A stretch of DNA of 64,000 bases from assembly GCA_944393665.1 (NCBI GenBank), contig CALYAX010000002.1, positions 51,317-115,316 of the forward strand, read 5' to 3'. Each line of letters starts with the position of its first letter. Within the stretch, counting starts at the first letter, position 1. This document shows positions 25,405 through 33,180 of the stretch, one piece after another. Both the position numbers and the translations under genes were made by a program. The notes under the pieces are model-generated. The model saw only the letters and a program-made list of their open reading frames with translations, was not told where the DNA came from and made no database searches. Source of the DNA: an uncultured Alphaproteobacteria bacterium. GTDB lineage: Bacteria > Pseudomonadota > Alphaproteobacteria > RF32 > CAG-239.

Positions 25405-26394
25405 ATGAAAAATAAAATTATTAAGATTGGCGGAGAACATTGGCTGATGATGAAGACCCCTCCGCAGGAAATTGCCATGATGTTGAGAAATGATTTTCGC
25501 GAGATTAAGGATCATATTTTAATTTATGCCTTAAAAAGCGATCAGGCCCAGCTCCTTCTTGCAAAATCCCAACACAGGGAGCTTGTTGAAGCGCATGACC
25601 AGATTTATGTCAGCGGCTGGTGTCCGGCAGCCCGGGCTATATTAGAGGCAAAAGGCTGGATAAAACCCAAAGATGATTCTCCGGAAACGGTTGAAAAACA
25701 TCACAAGGCTTTTACATTATGGCTTTATAACCTTTGGCACGAACCAAAGAAAAATTTTTCCAACGTGGAAGATTTTTATGCAAAAAGACGGTTCCTCCTG
25801 GGATATGATCCTGATAACGAGAAACTCAGACAGATGGACGGAGATGATTATCAGAAACTGGTTGACTGGCTGCTCGGCAGAGTCAGCTTTTCCCCGGCTG
25901 AAGATGAGAAAATGCTTCTGAATTCCCCGGTTCCGCATTTAAGCGAAGCGGAGCAGCTGGAATTGATAGCTTCTCATAATTTGAAAAAAATTCGTCTTTA
26001 CGGGCGCCATTATTTTTGGGTCGGCGAAGCCAGGTTGAAAATGTTAGAACTTGCCGATGAAGTCACCTTGGCACTGTTTTTTCAGTTTGACCGCCTGAAA
26101 ACCGACGATGAAGAAGCTGTTTTTCTGACCTCAGGTGTAGATCTGCTTATTTGGGAGTATGTCAAGCAGCATCATATCAGCAAAAAATCCATTAAGATAA
26201 TTACCCTGTCGGGAAATTATCTGTTGTGGAAAACGGCGATGGTTCAGAACAATATGTATGAGTTCTGTTTTGAACAAAGATATGGTTCCATCCGTAATGC
26301 CGAAAAGGCTATTAATGCCCTTTGCACGTTTGAGATGTTTGAAGACGAATATCAAAAGGCGTGTCAGACGATGCTTGAAATCCAGCAAGCATGA
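25405..26394 (+). CDS. Uncharacterised helical-repeat protein
   Basis: 329 residues from ATG 25405; the frame is open from 25297, but that stretch is AT-rich with poor coding character. I do not recognise a named family. The sequence holds imperfect repeats of about 35-40 residues of the kind (Q/E)xxLLxxxH...Y...(W)..EA...ML: visible around 55-95 and again at about 195-235 and 235-275. This suggests an alpha-helical solenoid for protein binding. No signal peptide or membrane helix. Weak ribosome-binding site. It is flanked by a divergent mltB and a strong terminator, so it is monocistronic. Confidence 0.65.
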   Translation: MKNKIIKIGGEHWLMMKTPPQEIAMMLRNDFREIKDHILIYALKSDQAQLLLAKSQHRELVEAHDQIYVSGWCPAARAILEAKGWIKPKDDSPETVEKHHKAFTLWLYNLWHEPKKNFSNVEDFYAKRRFLLGYDPDNEKLRQMDGDDYQKLVDWLLGRVSFSPAEDEKMLLNSPVPHLSEAEQLELIASHNLKKIRLYGRHYFWVGEARLKMLELADEVTLALFFQFDRLKTDDEEAVFLTSGVDLLIWEYVKQHHISKKSIKIITLSGNYLLWKTAMVQNNMYEFCFEQRYGSIRNAEKAINALCTFEMFEDEYQKACQTMLEIQQA

Positions 26395-26401
26395 AAAAAT
26401 T

Positions 26402-26440
26402 AAAAACAGACCGTGTTAACCACCGGTCTGTTTTTGTTTT
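26402..26440 (+). terminator. Rho-independent terminator
   Basis: Perfect 12-base arms (AAAAACAGACCG and CGGTCTGTTTTT) around a ten-base loop, followed by GTTTT. It closes the helical-repeat gene. Confidence 0.85.
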
Positions 26441-26513
26441 AAATTTTTCAAAAAAGACTTGACCTTTCCCTTCTGATATTATACATAAAGGCTTACTGAT
26501 AAATTGTCGCTTT

Positions 26514-26603
26514 GGAGAGGTGGCAGAGTGGTTTAATGCAGCGGTCTTGAAAACCGTCGAGGGGGCGACCCCTCCCAGAGTTCGAATCTCTGCCTCTCCG
26601 CCA
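26514..26603 (+). tRNA. tRNA-Ser (anticodon TGA), CCA encoded
   Basis: 90 bases with a long variable arm. Acceptor GGAGAGG pairs with CCTCTCC, the D-arm has GTGGCAGAGTGG, the anticodon loop CTTGAAA gives TGA, the variable arm is GAGGGGGCGACCCCTC, the T-arm is CAGAG-TTCGAAT-CTCTG, followed by discriminator G and encoded CCA. The class II shape and TGA anticodon fit serine. Confidence 0.95.
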
Positions 26604-26608
26604 ATTAG

Positions 26609-26642
26609 AAAAAATCCCGAATAAAAATTCGGGATTTTTTTT
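26609..26642 (+). terminator. Terminator after tRNA-Ser
   Basis: Arms AAAATCCCGAAT and ATTCGGGATTTT with a short AT loop and a run of eight T. It begins six bases after the tRNA. Nothing else is seen between it and the gene end at 26698. Confidence 0.88.
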
Positions 26643-26697
26643 GCGGGGAAGCCAACCATCCAAACAACGCAGAGCGGTGTGAAAGCAGCTGCCTGTT

Positions 26698-27465
26698 TTA
26701 CTGGCGATAAACCTCATTTAAACGGTAGAGGTCGCGCAGTTTGTTGCGGCGTTGTTTGCCGGGGACAAACCAGCAAAGTTTGCCAATAACTTTTTTACTG
26801 AAAATAAACCGCCGGATTTTGTAACGCAGATCAGGCAAAAAGAATTTCAAGCGGCTGGACAGCGTTAAGCCGATTGTTTTGAGAAAGCGTTTATCTTCCG
26901 GAGAAAGTTCATACATTTCACCCATTTGAGAGATGCGGCATTTAACCAGGTGTTTTGATAAATCACGATAATCCCAGCCTTTTGTTTCATCATTACTGAT
27001 ATAAACATAGGCCAGATTGATTTCTTTGCCGGGAAAATTACTGCAAAGCTGCTGATGAAGTTCAATTAACCGCTCGTCAGAGATATCATAATCGCTGTAA
27101 TGGAGCAGAAGAACCTTGCCGGATTCCTCAATGCGTTCATAAAAACGGGCGATACGCCGGTCATACCGGGCACGCACTTTGGGGAAGCAGGCGTCGGTAT
27201 TGTTGTTTTCAAAATCATGCATAAAGATGATACCGTTTGACTGGTCTAAATGCTCGTGAAAATCATTACCGTTCAAAGGCTGAAGATTTTTCCGCTGTAA
27301 AAAGTTGGAAAAATGTTCCCCGACAATTTTAACTACCGTCTCAAGCTTTCCATGCATCAGCCAGTCAAAAGGAAAAGATTCAAACTGCATTTTGGCAGAA
27401 CGGAGTTTCATCGTACTGAAACAACGGTATCCAAAAGGAATGATTATATCATAACGTTTTTTCAT
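26698..27465 (-). CDS. DUF1796 (papain-like cysteine peptidase-related) protein, copy A
   Basis: 255 residues. The opening DIIIPFGYRCFS, the FESFPFDWLMHG motif (about 29-40) and FMHDFENNN with a following RRIARFYERIEESGKVLLLHYSD match DUF1796, a family annotated as putative papain-like cysteine peptidases; the conserved Cys15, His and Asp are present. No peptidase activity is established as far as I know. The C-terminal 60 residues are strongly basic with hydrophobic patches, suggesting membrane association. A paralogue follows upstream at 27615. Such genes are often near surface-polysaccharide loci. Confidence 0.75.
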   Translation of the reverse strand: MKKRYDIIIPFGYRCFSTMKLRSAKMQFESFPFDWLMHGKLETVVKIVGEHFSNFLQRKNLQPLNGNDFHEHLDQSNGIIFMHDFENNNTDACFPKVRARYDRRIARFYERIEESGKVLLLHYSDYDISDERLIELHQQLCSNFPGKEINLAYVYISNDETKGWDYRDLSKHLVKCRISQMGEMYELSPEDKRFLKTIGLTLSSRLKFFLPDLRYKIRRFIFSKKVIGKLCWFVPGKQRRNKLRDLYRLNEVYRQ

Positions 27466-27614
27466 AGATTCACCAATTTATTAAAAGTTGAGTTATCATA
27501 TCATTACTCATTTTTAATACAATACGGAATTGCCCTTAATTGCCGAAAATTTACGATTCTTAAGAAATATTAAGACTTTTGCAGAGAAAAACTGTTGATA
27601 ATTTATCCGGTAAA

Positions 27615-28367
27615 TTATTCGAAAATATTTTTCTTAACTTTTTGGCGAAGACGGCGGCGGATTTCCGGAACCGGAATTAAAAAAGCAGCCGCTTTTAAAA
27701 GCTGTTTTTTGAAGCGGAAACAAAAATCCGGCCACAAATATTTCAGACGTTTTGTCATTTTAAGCCTGCTGGATTTTAAACAGCGGGAATAGTCATCCCG
27801 CATGGCATTCCAATCATTGGGATTGGGCGTCGTGAGCGTAAAACGCCGGATATGCTCCGAAACACGGGTTTCCGCAACTGATTTTTCACCTTGAGGCAGT
27901 TCGAAACAGATGAGGTCAACCCGGGCCTGCGGGCAAAACGCCTGCAGTTCCTTCCAATGGTTCAGCAAAATGTTATTATCCAGATGGCGGTTGCTTGAAA
28001 TGATGATTAAAATGCTGCGGGATTGTTCCAACCGCTGAAAAAGCCGTTCTATCCGGCGATGATATTTGTTTTTGACCTTTTCAAAATTGACGGCAGGATC
28101 GATATTGCTGTCAAAATCATGAACGAACTCAATTTGGTGAATAACATCCATGTAACGGTCATGGTTTTCAGCCCGGGCTGAAAGGCGCAAGTTTTCAAGT
28201 TTCAGAAAGTTTTTAAAATGTGTTTGCAGCATTTGGATTGCCATTTCAAAAGAAATCCCAATCCAGTCAAACGGAAAAGATTCATACTGCAGTTTATTAC
28301 GGCGCAGATTGCCGGAACTAATGCAGTTTTCACCTAAAGAAACAACAAAATCATAGCTGCGGGGCAT
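27615..28367 (-). CDS. DUF1796 (papain-like cysteine peptidase-related) protein, copy B
   Basis: 250 residues, the same layout as the copy at 26698: DFVVSLGENCISSGNLRR (Cys about 15), YESFPFDWIG (about 28-37), FVHDFDSN, and RRIERLFQRLEQSRSILIII. It ends in a basic Lys/Arg-rich tail (about 195-250). The two paralogues are diverged outside these motifs, so the duplication is not recent. 149 AT-rich bases separate them and each may have its own promoter. Function unknown; an envelope or glycan role is inferred from the neighbours only. Confidence 0.75.
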   Translation of the reverse strand: MPRSYDFVVSLGENCISSGNLRRNKLQYESFPFDWIGISFEMAIQMLQTHFKNFLKLENLRLSARAENHDRYMDVIHQIEFVHDFDSNIDPAVNFEKVKNKYHRRIERLFQRLEQSRSILIIISSNRHLDNNILLNHWKELQAFCPQARVDLICFELPQGEKSVAETRVSEHIRRFTLTTPNPNDWNAMRDDYSRCLKSSRLKMTKRLKYLWPDFCFRFKKQLLKAAAFLIPVPEIRRRLRQKVKKNIFE

Positions 28368-28452
28368 AACATAGACCTCAAAACCGGTTATAAATCAGCC
28401 TGATTTTATCATAATCTGTGTCTATGACAAGAACATTAAATGTCATACCGAC

Positions 28453-28491
28453 AAAAATAAAAAGCGGTCCTTATGGCCGCCTTTTATTTTT
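28453..28491 (-). terminator. Terminator of the nucleotidyltransferase-HD gene
   Basis: Fifteen-base arms (AAAAATAAAA plus GGCGG against CCGC plus TTTTTATTTTT) with one mismatch. The 5' arm overlaps the stop codon at 28490, and the U-rich tail is part of the 3' arm. Confidence 0.8.
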
Positions 28492-29668
28492 AACTGAAAC
28501 TGAGCCAGATTCCCCGCTCGCGGCGAAGATTATTCAGCGCTGTTTCTTTACAGCAATCCGGCATATAATAATATGTCAGATTGTTGATGAATTTTTCCAA
28601 AACAGCCAGGCGTCCTTTAGCGTAATCTTTCCGCGACATCTGAGAGTCATATTCCTGATAGACCCTCTGGGCATAAGCCCAATAGTTGAGGTGATCCGCT
28701 AATATAGCCAGGTCGCAATCTACCATGATGCGTTCCATCTCATTTTTCGGTTTGCGCTTATGGTCTGTCGCTATGACGGCATCATAAACTTTTTGGCGCA
28801 ATGCATCATCCTGGACATAGCTGGCCGCTTTTTCCGCCGATATTTGTTCACTGCCAAGATCATAGTCGTGAAAGAAAATGGCAAAATCAACAGCCGCAGC
28901 ATCTATGTCACTGAGCGGGCATGACTTCATGAGAATTTGACGCTGATTCAGGTTATACGCAATATGGGAAAGATTATGGTGATAGCGGTTAACACCATAA
29001 TTTTTAACCAGCTGCCCAAAAATTTCTTCCACATTGTGTTCATCCGGAGCGATTAAGCCGAAGACTTTTTGAAAATGCCTTTTCAGAAATATTTTCATGA
29101 CTTCATTATGAACGCTGTGAGGCAGAAATCTTTGTGCTGCGATATACTTGCCGCCATTCAGCAAAACATTGGTATTGCTGGACGAAACGTAAGTATCTGC
29201 CAAATCGGGAACCTGGATATTAATTACCAGACAGGGATATTTTTGAGTGGTGCCCATCAGCTCATTGATAATGGCAGTAAACTGGGCCTCGCTTTCGTCA
29301 TCGCCGACAATACGCCTGCCCCGTATCAAAAAATCCGCCCCGGTCCGGACAATTAAATCATCGGTAAAGTCCTCATAAGGAATCACCTCCACCCGGTCAG
29401 GCCGGGTAATCAAATTTTCCGCCGCCCGGATTTGATTGGGGGTAAAATACTGTCCGTTCAGCCAACGGTATTGATAGCGGGCTACAAAATCAGCCAATGC
29501 CAGTCTGACGAGTTCCGTTCTTTGTTCTATTGACAAATAATATTGTTTGGAACTGTTTAACCCCACGCCGACGACAAACTTGTCAAATGCTGCGATGCTT
29601 TCGATACAAATGTTCAGATGGCCGTTAGTAAACGGGGCAAAAGAACCGACAAATAAAGCTTTTTTCAT
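28490..29668 (-). CDS. CoaD-like nucleotidyltransferase fused to an HD-superfamily domain
   Basis: 392 residues from the chosen start (upstream extension of 9 residues lacks a ribosome site). N-terminal half: cytidylyltransferase fold like phosphopantetheine adenylyltransferase, with GSFAPFTNGH (the TxGH motif at about 14-17) and LIRGRRIVGDDESEAQF (about 114-130). The usual GSFDP Asp is Ala and the ending SSTxVR is VSSSNTN. C-terminal half (about 215-392): a COG4339-type HD domain, with YHHNLSH, FFHDYDLG (HD about 267-268), ATDHK and DCDLAILA. A two-domain enzyme acting on a nucleotide-type cofactor is inferred; substrate unknown. Unlikely to be the housekeeping CoaD. Confidence 0.75.
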   Translation of the reverse strand: MKKALFVGSFAPFTNGHLNICIESIAAFDKFVVGVGLNSSKQYYLSIEQRTELVRLALADFVARYQYRWLNGQYFTPNQIRAAENLITRPDRVEVIPYEDFTDDLIVRTGADFLIRGRRIVGDDESEAQFTAIINELMGTTQKYPCLVINIQVPDLADTYVSSSNTNVLLNGGKYIAAQRFLPHSVHNEVMKIFLKRHFQKVFGLIAPDEHNVEEIFGQLVKNYGVNRYHHNLSHIAYNLNQRQILMKSCPLSDIDAAAVDFAIFFHDYDLGSEQISAEKAASYVQDDALRQKVYDAVIATDHKRKPKNEMERIMVDCDLAILADHLNYWAYAQRVYQEYDSQMSRKDYAKGRLAVLEKFINNLTYYYMPDCCKETALNNLRRERGIWLSFS

Positions 29669-29782
29669 GGCTCTAAGTTTAAAAAAATTCGACATTAATA
29701 ATTATTTTTGAATACGTTAAGCATAATCCGGCTGTCCGTAAAGTCAACAGATTTTGTCTTTTGAGTCTAAAAAATTATCAGG

Positions 29783-30400
29783 TCAGCGGCGCGGCAATTT
29801 GCTGACAAAAGGATTCCCGGCAATAAAATAACGCCAGGGTTTGTCACGGAATTCTCCGGCATAATCAATGCCTATCCGCGGGCTGGTCTGGAAAAGCGGA
29901 GTCTCGTCGCGGGGAGAAATCCACAAGGTTTCGCCGCATAAATCCGCCCCGTAATGCCGGCGAAAATCTATTCCCAAAGCCTGGCATAATTTTCCCGGAC
30001 CGGTGGTCAGGTTTTTAAGAACAGAAGTACCGCGTCGGTTTTGCATAACCTCAATTCCGGCTACCGGCTCCAGTGAGCGGATTAAGACGCAATTAGGTTC
30101 CCCTGCCCCGGAAACCGTTACGTTAAACTGGTTATACATTCCGTAAACCAGCGTGACATAAGCTTTTCCGCCCGGCTGATATTGAATCTCCGTCCGCGGG
30201 GTGCGCCGATATCCGTAAGAATGGGCCGCTTTGTCAATGCCGCCCAGATAAACCTCGCATTCGGTAATTTTTCCGGCGGTGAAAACGCCGTCAACCCGTG
30301 AACAAAGATATGCGCCAAGCAGGTACTGCGGCGCTACGATAAACGGATCCCGGCAAAAATCAGCCGAAGACAAGCGGGCATTAAAATCCGGCATGAGCAT
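29783..30400 (-). CDS. DNA-3-methyladenine glycosylase (AAG/MPG type)
   Basis: 205 residues. It removes alkylated purines from DNA. The family motifs are clear: ITECEVYLGGIDKAAHSYG (with the catalytic Glu region), GKAYVTLVYGMYNQFNV, CVLIRSLEPVAG and LTTGPGKLCQALGI. The stop and the upstream start (30400) share a base, so it is coupled to the first of the three hydrolase-like genes, which is an unexpected operon partner. Normal length for the family. Confidence 0.92.
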   Translation of the reverse strand: MLMPDFNARLSSADFCRDPFIVAPQYLLGAYLCSRVDGVFTAGKITECEVYLGGIDKAAHSYGYRRTPRTEIQYQPGGKAYVTLVYGMYNQFNVTVSGAGEPNCVLIRSLEPVAGIEVMQNRRGTSVLKNLTTGPGKLCQALGIDFRRHYGADLCGETLWISPRDETPLFQTSPRIGIDYAGEFRDKPWRYFIAGNPFVSKLPRR

Positions 30401-31290
30401 TATCCCATCGGTTTTTCATAATCTATAAAGGTTATACCCAATATAGTCAAATGTTTGCGGCCGGGTTTAAACTTAAATTTGAATAATTTTTTACGAAACA
30501 GGGTCAGATAAATCCGTAAGAGATGTTTTAGCGGCAGGAGCGTGCGGTTGATTGTCCATTGAGAGATTATTTTTCCGCTATACCGGCGGCTTAAAGCCTC
30601 AATCTGGTCAAACGACAAATTGAGAAGCGGCGCGATACATAAGCTGTTCAGCTGTCCGCCGTGCGAATCGCTGTCGATATTAAAAATCCGGACATTCTGC
30701 ATTTGGCGCATTTTTTCAGCATTGGGAAAATCAACGCTGCAACGCGAAGATTCAAACTGAAATACCGGAACTCCGGAGCTTTCAACAATTTTACGGTTAT
30801 CCAGATAATTAAAATTCCACGGTCCCGCCCAGGGACTGGTCCCGGCGGCAAACCCCGGCTGCTGGGGCCCCACATCTATAATGCCGGAAATTGAAATGAC
30901 GTATTGGGCTTTGAGGTAAGCCCCGGCCAGCATAGCCATAAAACCGCCCGAAGAAACGCCGACAGTCACAACCTTATATCCGGCGGTCAGATTTTGCAGG
31001 AGCTCCAACAATTTTTCAATGCTGTTTACTTTTGAATTCACCCCCATCATATAAAAAGCCAAAGCCACATCACGGACATAAATATGCTTTCCGGCCCGGC
31101 GCACCGGATTACGGTGAAATTCATAATAATCGGTTTCCAGCCGATGCTGCCATTTGTCGTGATTGAAAGTTCCGAGACTTGAAAAATAAATTACGGCCAG
31201 ATCCGGTTCGGCCGCATCCGGCGTCTCAATAATTTTATAATTCGGGTTCTCTAGATAAAATTGACGGAGGGCATCCCATTTATTCATCAT
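30400..31290 (-). CDS. Alpha/beta-hydrolase-like protein, tandem copy 1
   Basis: 296 residues. A nucleophile-elbow motif GVSSGGFMAM (Ser113), an earlier strand LAVIYFSSLG, the motif YYEFHRNPVRRAGKHIYVRD (about 55-74) and a late DSDSHGG with a candidate catalytic His suggest an alpha/beta-hydrolase fold. The C-terminal about 45 residues are basic and aromatic, ending near TILGITF, a pattern seen at the C-terminus of some surface-glycan enzymes. No signal peptide. Ser-His chemistry (esterase or acyl transfer) is inferred, not shown. It is the most downstream of three tandem paralogues and touches the glycosylase gene. Confidence 0.65.
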   Translation of the reverse strand: MMNKWDALRQFYLENPNYKIIETPDAAEPDLAVIYFSSLGTFNHDKWQHRLETDYYEFHRNPVRRAGKHIYVRDVALAFYMMGVNSKVNSIEKLLELLQNLTAGYKVVTVGVSSGGFMAMLAGAYLKAQYVISISGIIDVGPQQPGFAAGTSPWAGPWNFNYLDNRKIVESSGVPVFQFESSRCSVDFPNAEKMRQMQNVRIFNIDSDSHGGQLNSLCIAPLLNLSFDQIEALSRRYSGKIISQWTINRTLLPLKHLLRIYLTLFRKKLFKFKFKPGRKHLTILGITFIDYEKPMG

Positions 31291-31298
31291 CTCAACTC

Positions 31299-32198
31299 CT
31301 AGTGCTGCAAGCGGTTTGATGTGGTGTTAAAAATCGTTATTCCTGCAATGATCAACAACTTTTCCTTACGGCTGAATTTGATTTTGAGGAGGTTTTTGCG
31401 GAATTTTTTACCATAAAGTTTAAACAGCTGCCCCCAAGACAAAACCCGGAAATTGAAAGCGGCGCGGCTGACCACTTTCCCCCGGCAAGAGTGATATAAT
31501 TCCTCAATCTGCCGGGGCAGCAGGTTTATAAAGGCGCCGATAGCCGGAGAATCCAGAACCGTTCCGTGCGAATCGCAGGCAATATTAAAAAATTTGACGG
31601 AAGGAACCGCGCTCAGCAAAGCGGCGTTTTCCCGGTCACAAGGGTTGTTATAGGCTTCAAACTCATAAACAGTAACAGGTTTTTGCTGCAAATACGGCAC
31701 AATCTGCCAATATGGCCGGTCTGCGGCCTGAAGCCATTTCCGGGCCCAGGGAAATTTGGCAAAATGATGTTTCATAAAATCCAGATTAACCGTTCCGGAT
31801 TCCGAAACGGCATATTCAGCCCCCAAAACGCTGCCGGCCAGCATAGCCATATATCCTCCGGCAGAAACACCGATGGTGATCACCCGGTAGCCCTGGGTTA
31901 ATTCTTTCAAAAGAGCAAATAACTGATCCGCTGAATTTACCCGCGCATTAATCCCATCCAGATAAAAAGACAGCAAAACATCGCGGACATAGATATTGCG
32001 TCCGGCCCGGCGAACCGGATTGCGGTGAAACTCATAATAATCGGCATCCAGGCGGGCGGCAAAGTTTTTCTCGGAATATAACCCGACGCTGGAAAAGAAA
32101 ACCGCGCATAAATCCGGTTCGGCAGCATCGGGATTGTCGATAATTTTATAATTTTCTTTATGTTGATAGAAATGTTCGGCGTATTGTTCGAGATTCAT
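31299..32198 (-). CDS. Alpha/beta-hydrolase-like protein, tandem copy 2
   Basis: 299 residues, co-linear with its neighbours: LCAVFFSSVG, YYEFHRNPVRRAGRNIYVRD, GVSAGGYMAM (Ser about 113) and ACDSHGT. The middle section (about 150-190) is more Trp/Pro-rich (FPWARKWL). The basic tail FRKNLLKIKFSRKEKLL ends near IIAGITIFN. Copies 1-3 share the elbow, the FHRN motif and the tail, and differ most in the middle, where substrate specificity would sit. Spacing to copy 1 is 8 bases, and to copy 3 11 bases, so one operon is likely. Confidence 0.65.
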   Translation of the reverse strand: MNLEQYAEHFYQHKENYKIIDNPDAAEPDLCAVFFSSVGLYSEKNFAARLDADYYEFHRNPVRRAGRNIYVRDVLLSFYLDGINARVNSADQLFALLKELTQGYRVITIGVSAGGYMAMLAGSVLGAEYAVSESGTVNLDFMKHHFAKFPWARKWLQAADRPYWQIVPYLQQKPVTVYEFEAYNNPCDRENAALLSAVPSVKFFNIACDSHGTVLDSPAIGAFINLLPRQIEELYHSCRGKVVSRAAFNFRVLSWGQLFKLYGKKFRKNLLKIKFSRKEKLLIIAGITIFNTTSNRLQH

Positions 32199-32209
32199 GC
32201 CGTGCTCCG

Positions 32210-33103
32210 TTAAAATTCGGGGTTTCCGGTCGTATTCACCAAAGGAATGCCCAAAACAACAATCAGGTTGCCTTTTTTGCCGAATTTGACCCTGAAAAAG
32301 TTTTTGCGTAATTTTTTGAAATAGAAAGACAGAAAGATTTTCCAGGGAAGCACCCGGAAATTTAATGCCCGCTTGGAAATCATGCGGCCCTTAAAATGGT
32401 TAAACAGTTCCAGCAACTGGGACTTGTTCATATTGATGATCTGCCCCACCGCCGGAGCATCGACTTCCCCGGCATGAACAGAATAGTCAACATTAATCAG
32501 ATGTGTGCCTTTAACCGGGCGCATTAACAAAGCATTGTCGATGTCTTCCTGGCAACGGCCGGCATCAAACTGAAAAATATCCAGGCCGCCGTCTTTGATA
32601 CGGCTGACGATGTTATAATATTCCTCATACCCGGGCTGCCAGTTGATCCAACCGGGCAGCTTTGTAAAATATTCATAAACATGGTCAAAATGAACCACAC
32701 CGGAGAAAGAGACAGCATAGTCGGCATTCAGGTAAGTTCCGGCCAGCATGGCCATATACCCGCCGCCGGAAACTCCCAAGGTGACAACCCGGTATCCTTC
32801 CGTCAGTTTTTTTAACAATTCCAAAACTTTGGGGATGGAATTAATTTGCGGATTAATTCCGATTGTATAAACCGCCAAAGCAACATCACGGATATAGATA
32901 TGGCGTCCGGCGCGTTCAACCCGGTTGCGATGAAACTCGTAATAGTCATTTTCAAGCCGGGTTTGATAATTCTTTTCAGAAAAAAGCCCGACGCTGGAAA
33001 AATAAATCACGGCCAGACCGGGATCTGACGCATCCGGATTGTCTATGACTTTATAGTTAGGATTATTGAGATAATACTGGTGGGTATAGTCCGCAAAGTC
33101 CAT
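32210..33103 (-). CDS. Alpha/beta-hydrolase-like protein, tandem copy 3
   Basis: 297 residues and the first gene of the triplet. LAVIYFSSVG, YYEFHRNRVERAGRHIYIRD, GVSGGGYMAM (Ser about 113) and DYSVHAG with the candidate His. The tail LRKNFFRVKFGKKGNL ends near VVLGIPLVN. AT-rich sequence upstream (33104-33180) can hold the promoter of the four-gene unit that also includes the DNA glycosylase. I do not know a characterised homologue; a role in modifying a cell-surface glycan is inferred from the tail and the DUF1796 neighbours. Confidence 0.65.
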   Translation of the reverse strand: MDFADYTHQYYLNNPNYKVIDNPDASDPGLAVIYFSSVGLFSEKNYQTRLENDYYEFHRNRVERAGRHIYIRDVALAVYTIGINPQINSIPKVLELLKKLTEGYRVVTLGVSGGGYMAMLAGTYLNADYAVSFSGVVHFDHVYEYFTKLPGWINWQPGYEEYYNIVSRIKDGGLDIFQFDAGRCQEDIDNALLMRPVKGTHLINVDYSVHAGEVDAPAVGQIINMNKSQLLELFNHFKGRMISKRALNFRVLPWKIFLSFYFKKLRKNFFRVKFGKKGNLIVVLGIPLVNTTGNPEF

Positions 33104-33180
33104 CTAAAAACTCCATATCTGATGAATATGAAGGACATTAACATATACGGATAATCTTGTCAGTACAAAAATTTGGAAAA

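Noticed and set aside
26312..26717. Two minus-strand reading frames across tRNA-Ser
   Set aside because: They cover a clear tRNA gene and two terminators, so coding is not credible.
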